The position numbers and the translations under genes were made by a program. Shown here piece by piece: positions 58,366 to 64,000 of a stretch of DNA of 64,000 nt (within the stretch, counting starts at the first letter, position 1; each line of letters opens with the position of its first letter). The notes beneath the pieces are model-generated. The model ran no database searches. It was given only the letters and a program-made list of their open reading frames with translations, and was not told the origin of the DNA. Source of the DNA: Cryptomeria japonica (taxonomy: Eukaryota; Streptophyta; Pinopsida; Cupressales; Cupressaceae); NCBI RefSeq assembly GCF_030272615.1, contig NC_081412.1, positions 474,222,157-474,286,156 of the forward strand, written 5' to 3'.

Positions 58366-59348
58366 CTGCACGTCGGACGTTAAAGTCCGATGTGCAGTGT
58401 TTTGTAAGTTATTCCTATAGATTGGACTTTAAAGTCCGACCTGCAAGCAAGTCTTTTCCTACATGTCAGACTTAAAAGTCCGGCCTGTAGGGAAGTTCCC
58501 CTTCCAGATCGGACTTTAAAGTTTGATGTGCAGTTTTGCATGAAGAAAGATACATGTCGGACTTTAAAGTCCGACTTGCAAATAGTCTTTTCTTGCATGT
58601 GGGACTTTAAATTCTGACATAAGTGATGCACTTTACATTGATACTATCATTAATTGTTTTGTTTAGGGGTTACTTATTGGTTTTTCGGTTTGTTTAATCT
58701 CATTTTTATGCTAATGAAGTTTCTTCTCGCATGCTCTTCAGCTATCCTCCCATGATTTTGCTCCTGATCATGTCACCGACTTCTCCTTCCCGCCGATCGA
58801 CATTGTTGAGGTAGGGTTTATTGTTTTCTCTGGTTTTTCTTCTATTTCTACATGTTCCTTTTTGTTTCAGTTCTCCATTTTTTTTTTCTTCTTCTAGGTT
58901 CATTGTAGAAATTAGGGCACATCGGATATTAAAATCCAATGCCCTAATTTCTTCCTCACTTTCATTCTACACCTGCATGTCGAGTTTCAAATCCCGACAT
59001 GCGAGGTGTTTATTTTTTCCCCTCTCCTACATATCAAACTTTAAAGTCTGATATGCAGGAGACGTTCTTCCTTGCTAACATGTCAGGTTTTAAAACCCGA
59101 TGTGTGGTGGTTTTGTTCCTCCTACATATCAGACTTTAAAGTCTGATATATAGGTCAGTTTTATCCTATCAACATGTTGGGTTTTAAAACCCGACATGTC
59201 GACCATTGCTCTCCCCCCTGCACACTAGACTTTAAAGTCCGGTTTGCATACTATTTGTACATGTTATCATTGCATATCGGACTTTAAAGTCCGATATGCA
59301 ATGAAGACATTTTACCCCTGCACATTGGACTTTAAAGTCTGATGTGCA
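58366..59348. repeat. Array of about 15 palindromes with 48-bp period
   Basis: Palindrome centres lie at about 58382, 58430, 58475, 58517, 58565 and 58608, then after a gap at 58931, 58988, 59042, 59091, 59137, 59185, 59233, 59285 and 59333. Most have the core GGACTTTAAAGTCC (type A). Those at 58988, 59091 and 59185 have GGGTTTTAAAACCC (type B), so A and B alternate between 58988 and 59233. Arms of 6-12 bases extend outward as TGCA(T/C)(A/G)TC or close variants, giving total lengths of 28-38 bp. The unit at 59267-59304 is a perfect 38-bp palindrome. That at 59121-59154 has one mismatched pair in 17. The gap 58625-58908 has no palindrome but may be a spliced or inserted stretch (GAG-GTAGGG ... 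CTTCTAG-GTTC). No known element class explains the array. Confidence 0.9.
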
Positions 59349-59480
59349 AATTTTGATTCCTTATGGACAGGTTGGACTTTTTTCCCCAACTTGCCCGTTT
59401 TTGACAATATTTTTCCCAAGCTCATTTTAACTCCGAATTATTGGTCCAGTTGATAAAATTTGGTTTTCTGATGATGATGA
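59349..59480. other. Spacer between the array and the long ORF
   Basis: A degenerate sixteenth palindrome (CAGGTTGG ... CCAACTTG, about 59369-59392) is followed by sequence without features up to the first open frame. Confidence 0.5.
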
Positions 59481-62400
59481 TTGTCAAAAAAGATAATCCA
59501 TAGTGTCGGATGCAGTACTTTGCAAATATCAAAGCCCTCTCAAGACGAACTAGAGTCTTCCTCAAATCAGTTAGAATCCTCACCAAACAAACCATCAACA
59601 AAAAAGATGAAGTACAAGTATGATAAACACTTGAATATGTATCCAGAAAGCTCAATTGACTCCAATATCAAGGAGATAAAAGATATAGAAATTGGCTCTC
59701 CAGTTGAGGAAGTAGCTGACATTACTCAGGAAAGTGCTCAAGAATATTTTGAGAAAAATGAGGCAAAGTGTAAGAAAATGATTAATACAATTTTTCTCTC
59801 TACTGCTAGAAATTCCACCACTTCAAGATGGCCAAAGTATTTCCATAGAAGTAACTTCAATGAGGAATATAATGATATGGTTACCATGTTGGCACAGGTA
59901 AAAGGCTTGAAAGATTCTCACTATTTTTAAAGATGGATGTGTTACTATATGAATATAATCAAGAAAGGAGCTACCAAGATAGATTGGGGTGAGAAGATCA
60001 GTGATGTACTCTATGCAAAATAGAAAGAGGTCAAAATAGCATTGAAATTCTACATGACCTCATACCTTGTATATGCAGCCACCTACATGAAATTCTACAT
60101 GATCTCATACCTTGTAAATTCTGCCGGAGGTTAGTGCCTGTTTGGAATTATTATGATCAACTCACAATCAATAATCAAGGAATTCATTTTAGAAGAATCA
60201 ATTATGTATTCTTTGTTGTATGGAAATGTATGTTTGATAAGGACTTACAAAAGAAGAGATTTTTCAGAGGCAGCATACAATAAGGTTTCTCATTTTGGAT
60301 GTGTCTTTCTCTAGTTTCCCACAATCACTTACATCTGCATAGGATGTTTCACAGGAGAACCCTTTATTTTACCCAGATATCCATCTAATAAAATTATACT
60401 CATGGAGTTATGTCGGCAATTGATTTATGTACATGAGAAGCAGTCACAGGCTCATAAGACTGGCTTAAAGTTTCCAGAATCTATTGGTTGATATTCAGTT
60501 ATGACCAATCCCAAGGCCAAGAACATCGAAGAAGAAATGCAATGGAATACTATGAGGAGATTCAAAGGCCAAGATAATTTTGTTTTTCGTGGAATGAAGA
60601 ATAAACCTCAAAAGAAATTACACTCATGTATTCAAGTTTGAAGATGCATGGGTTGGTTGTTAGGATGAAGAGTATGTGAGAAAAATGGATTTTAGTTGCC
60701 TTACATTGGAGCAAATTGAAAATATGGATTTGGCCAAAATCCTGATGACCATGGAGGATATTGATAACATAATAGACCCAGTCTATTGTGAACGAAAGAC
60801 TGTTGATTCCCCACTACCACCTGTTCAATGGTCGAAAAAGGAGAGTAAATCCATTACTCAAAGAATTGCTCCTATTTTGGCAAATACTAATGCATGGTTA
60901 TTAAAGAAGAAGATCAGAATGAAACAACTTCCTGCCAGTTCTGGTGATGATGACAATAGTGATGGTCTAGTTGGTAAAACAATTACAGCTGAAATGAGGA
61001 CCAAAAGGAAAGCAGTTCTGCAAACACCACCATCAATCCCTTCGACACAATCTAAGGGAAAAGGACCTAAAATCAAATTCACAATCAAAGGGTCTAAGAA
61101 AGGTGATTCTTCTTCGGAAGTACAAGAGACACCAACAAAGGACCTAGAGAAGCAATCTATCGAAGAAACTGAGAAAGAAAAAGAGCCAGAAGAAGGGGAA
61201 ATTCCTCGTCAAGAGGAAATATAGGTTGAAGAACCATCTCATCAAGGAGAGAGAAATACTCCTACCGCTTCATAGGTATCAACTCATATAGAGGTTATTA
61301 TTCATTCTATTGAATCTGACTCCAATCAAGAAGATGAGGAATATAATGTTGAAGAGTTGAATATGGAAATACCACAATCCGAGGGTGCTCAACAGTATTT
61401 TACATTGTCTAATTTCTCTATTTTGGATGATATTCCTTCATCCACTATTGAATCCTCAATTTTGGATTTTACTAAAACTATAGAGAAAGCATTTGTATAA
61501 CAACAGATGGTGCCTTTACCTTCCATGACAATCATAGTTGAAGTTCCACTATGTGTGAGTAGTGTGATTACCATTAGTGTACCATCCACTCTTTCATCCA
61601 TAGTTTTTTCAAAGGAGGCATCAATAGCAACTACCATTGCTACATCAACTAGCATATCACTAGACATTATAACCTTGGTGCCAATGATTACATCTACAAC
61701 TACTGCAACTTCAAGTCAAAATGCTCCTCAAATATCGGTTGATACTCAGCAGGAGGCCACAACTCCATTCACTAACATAGAATTACCACCATGGATGGAT
61801 GTAGTAGTACCCAAAAGAAAGAAACAGGTAATTTCACCAGATGAATTTGATTTTGAACAATTGGCTCCCCCAAATCCAAAGGTACTTAAAAGCCAAAGAC
61901 TGTTTCTCAGGTATTAGTTGATCCGACTACCAAAAGGAAATATTCTGAGGTTATGGCGCCCTCTTCAGACAAGAATAAGGATAATATACAACCTGGGGAT
62001 TATACTGTGCAGACTGTAAAGCTTGGAGTGGAGACACATGAAAGTGTCAAGTTAGATTCCTAAACTTCTTTTAATTATTTGATTTGAAGATTTGATAAAG
62101 AAAGAGATGAAAAGAATGAATTAAAGTAGAAATGTGACCCGTTAACCAGTGTGCTTCTCAAAGTCACACAGTCTTCCAAGGAAATTGAGCCAATTGTTTC
62201 CTCAATGGATACTGAGGCTCTCAAGAAGGTGGAACAGGTCGGCATCAAAGGTCGAGTAGTGGATGAGTGGATTGCTTGATTGAAATCGAAAGGTTCTCAT
62301 CTTCTAGATTCAATGATTAAGTTGTTGGCTGACTTTGAAGTTATCCAAAGTCAAATCCAAAGTGTTAAAACTTATTTATCTCAAGAAGTAGAAGATAATG

Positions 62401-62956
62401 AAAGAAGTGCAACCCTTTTGAATAAATGGAGGATTTCAGAATTGACGTCCTCGTGGAGAATAAGGTAATTCCAACCAAAGAGAAATATATCCAAATTCTG
62501 TCATTATTATCACACAAGAAAGAAACAATAAGGTCAATGATTATGGAGCTGGATCGAGAAAAGAAGGAAGGTGATGATGAAATCGATCTTATTTCAGCCA
62601 AAATAGTTGATATTCCTTGTTACTTGTATGATGATAATCAAAACCTTGTGACCAGTGACGCCATCATACAAGAATTTCTTTCCTTAATGGATCACTATAT
62701 AGAAAAGGATTTCTCATTGAATGTATTTGATAAATTGCTAGAAATACAAGTCAGTTTTCAAGTCCTTGCATCGATGTTGAAAGATGGGAAAAATAAATAC
62801 ATAAAGGCTGAAGATGCAATTTTCCATGTTCGCATCATCAGCGACTCTACCCCAATGTTGGACAAAGCCGAGGTGGAAGCTATTCTAGTCAAGTTCAAGG
62901 AATTTCAGAAATCTAATGAGGAGGAGAAAGATGTGTTGGCCATTTGGTGGAATTGA
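59481..62956 (+). pseudogene. Long retroelement-type ORF: N-terminal domain, Lys/Ser/Thr middle, coiled-coil C-terminus
   Basis: Open stretches at 59481-59930, 60676-61224, 61507-61917, 62280-62468 and 62426-62956, with frameshifts and stops between, read as one decayed protein. The first part is acidic with RWPKYFHRSNFNEEY and a helical continuation past a stop (RWMCYYMNIIKKG). The middle has a basic stretch (MRTKRKAVLQTPPS), an acidic EKEKEPEEGEIPRQEE run, a Ser/Thr/Ile-rich segment and a possible nuclear-localisation PKRKK. The C-terminal part is heptad-rich and helical. No polymerase, integrase or protease motif was seen. The layout recalls the ORFs at 29.4-33.3 kb and 0-1.2 kb. The last codons run into the LTR at 62934. 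Confidence 0.5.
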
Positions 62957-64000
62957 TTATGTGTTGTATTAATTTTTTTTCATTGAAGTCAACACTAGTT
63001 GTTTGGATGCTTTACCGGCACCCTTCTACTCTCGATAGGTTGAGTAGTTTTTGGTTAACTTGGATCCAACATGATCCGGTTGACTCTAGTGTAATCTAGT
63101 GATGGAACTAGCTTGTTCATAATACTTATACTCATATTTTATCAATTGGTTTTGGTCTGGTGATTGGATGCTATCCTACTTACTTAAGAGATTGGTTTCT
63201 GGTTCCGGCGAGGGTTTCACCAGCAGAGCTTTTGGTAGAGATGTTTGATGCATTGCATAATTTGTGTTGGTGTAGCTTCTGGTGGAGTTTCAGGATGTTG
63301 TTGGTGATCATATTCAAGTCTTTGCATTTGGAAATCATTGTTGAAGCGTGTGGACCTATACTTAGTCCCCGTTGATCTAGGTTATGGACCGACATTGATG
63401 TAACATGTGAATAGGACCTATTGTTGTATTTCTAGGATGTCTTATGTGTTGGATATTATTTGTTTTGGTCTAAGACCGACATGGTTTGTAATTATGTAAT
63501 TAGTTTATTGTCTAGTGGTCAAGCTGACTGTTTATGGTCGAGGAATTGTATAAATAAGATGTAAGATCTCATTGTAGATCATCATGGTTATTGTAAGAGG
63601 TCATGGTCAAGGAATGTAATGTGCGAATAATGTAATATTATTCAGGTAGAGGAGTCGGTCGATCATTGGAGATCGAATTGGGTTTTTATAAGAGGATTTA
63701 GTCCTTCGGTATTGAGCTTAATTGGAACTGCACTCAGGCATAGGAGATGCTATCTTTTGCAGTTTAACACTTTTCCGGATTGTAGTCTAGACTTCTATGT
63801 AGTTTGTGAGACTCCTTTTGTGATGAGCAGTGTGCTTTAGGTTGTTGGCCTTCCTACAAGTGTAGGCCCCTTCATTGTAAATTCACATACGTACTGCAGA
63901 AGTATTATCTGACTGTGGGTAGGCTTCCCACCATGATTTTTCCCTTTACCGGGTTTTCCACGTAAAAAATTTGGTGTTGTGTGGATGGCATTTATTCTGT
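62934..64000 (+). repeat. Copia-family LTR, runs off the window
   Basis: It begins TGTTGGCCATTTGGTGGAAT, identical over that stretch to the Copia A LTR at 38949, and follows that LTR in order for over 1 kb to the window end. The preceding bases (GAGGAGGAGAAAGATG) are purine-rich but are not the AAAGGGGGAGAT seen beside sister LTRs. It may be the 5' LTR of a Copia inserted into the long ORF, or the 3' LTR of the element that carries the ORF. Confidence 0.85.

Noticed and set aside
58366-59348. Could the regularly spaced palindromes be a CRISPR array?
   Set aside because: Spacers are short, AT/pyrimidine-rich and not unique in the CRISPR sense. Repeats differ between units while keeping their symmetry, there are no cas genes, and the context is plant nuclear.

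Overview
This window looks like plant nuclear DNA, most likely from a large, repeat-rich genome such as a conifer or other gymnosperm. That is an inference. The reasons are very low gene density, AT-rich intergenic DNA, many old LTR retrotransposons nested in each other with LTRs of 0.3 to 1.4 kb, a hAT relic, and a plant defensin with the usual intron near the signal-peptide boundary. There is no bacterial or organellar gene organisation, and I saw no rRNA, tRNA or CRISPR.

Host-like genes are few and mostly encode small secreted cysteine-rich peptides. An intact 68-residue peptide with eight cysteines lies at 7.07-7.28 kb (+). A decayed paralogue lies at 49.22-49.56 kb (+) within a segmental duplication that has a third, peptide-less copy at 20.3-21.9 kb. 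At 14.2-15.5 kb (-) the promoter and signal-peptide start of the same family recur twice in tandem: once before a truncated 48-codon ORF, and once fused to the broken C-terminal half of an aspartic protease. An apparently intact plant defensin with one intron lies at 46.41-46.87 kb (+). Together these form a dispersed secreted-peptide cluster broken up by retroelements.

Mobile elements, left to right: the 3' end of an LTR element with a coiled-coil ORF (0-2.5 kb); a probable solo LTR (4.30-5.65 kb); Copia LTR and gag remnants on the minus strand (16.9-18.75 kb); a minus-strand LTR with polypurine tract (22.27-23.06 kb) beside a plant-mobile-domain remnant (24.1 kb); a hAT-type transposase with many stops but no evident frameshift (25.7-28.4 kb); a long retroelement-type ORF (29.4-33.3 kb, minus); a Gypsy protease fragment (35.5 kb); a Copia element with a 5-bp target duplication ACTCA (38.95-43.55 kb) nested in an older minus-strand gag; a LINE-type RNase H fragment (44.9-45.2 kb); a minus-strand Copia with target duplication TTCTC (52.23-57.76 kb) nested in yet another Copia (50.9-58.2 kb); and a second long retroelement-type ORF (59.5-62.95 kb) ending at a Copia-family LTR that runs off the window.

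Several non-coding structures are not explained by these classes. The most striking is an array of about 15 palindromes at 58.37-59.35 kb, spaced about 48 bp apart, each with a GGACTTTAAAGTCC or GGGTTTTAAAACCC core and arms that vary together within a unit. One unit is a perfect 38-bp palindrome. Others are a decayed 42-bp minisatellite (37.56-37.92 kb), a 265-bp tandem repeat (33.76-34.69 kb) and several smaller tandem duplications.
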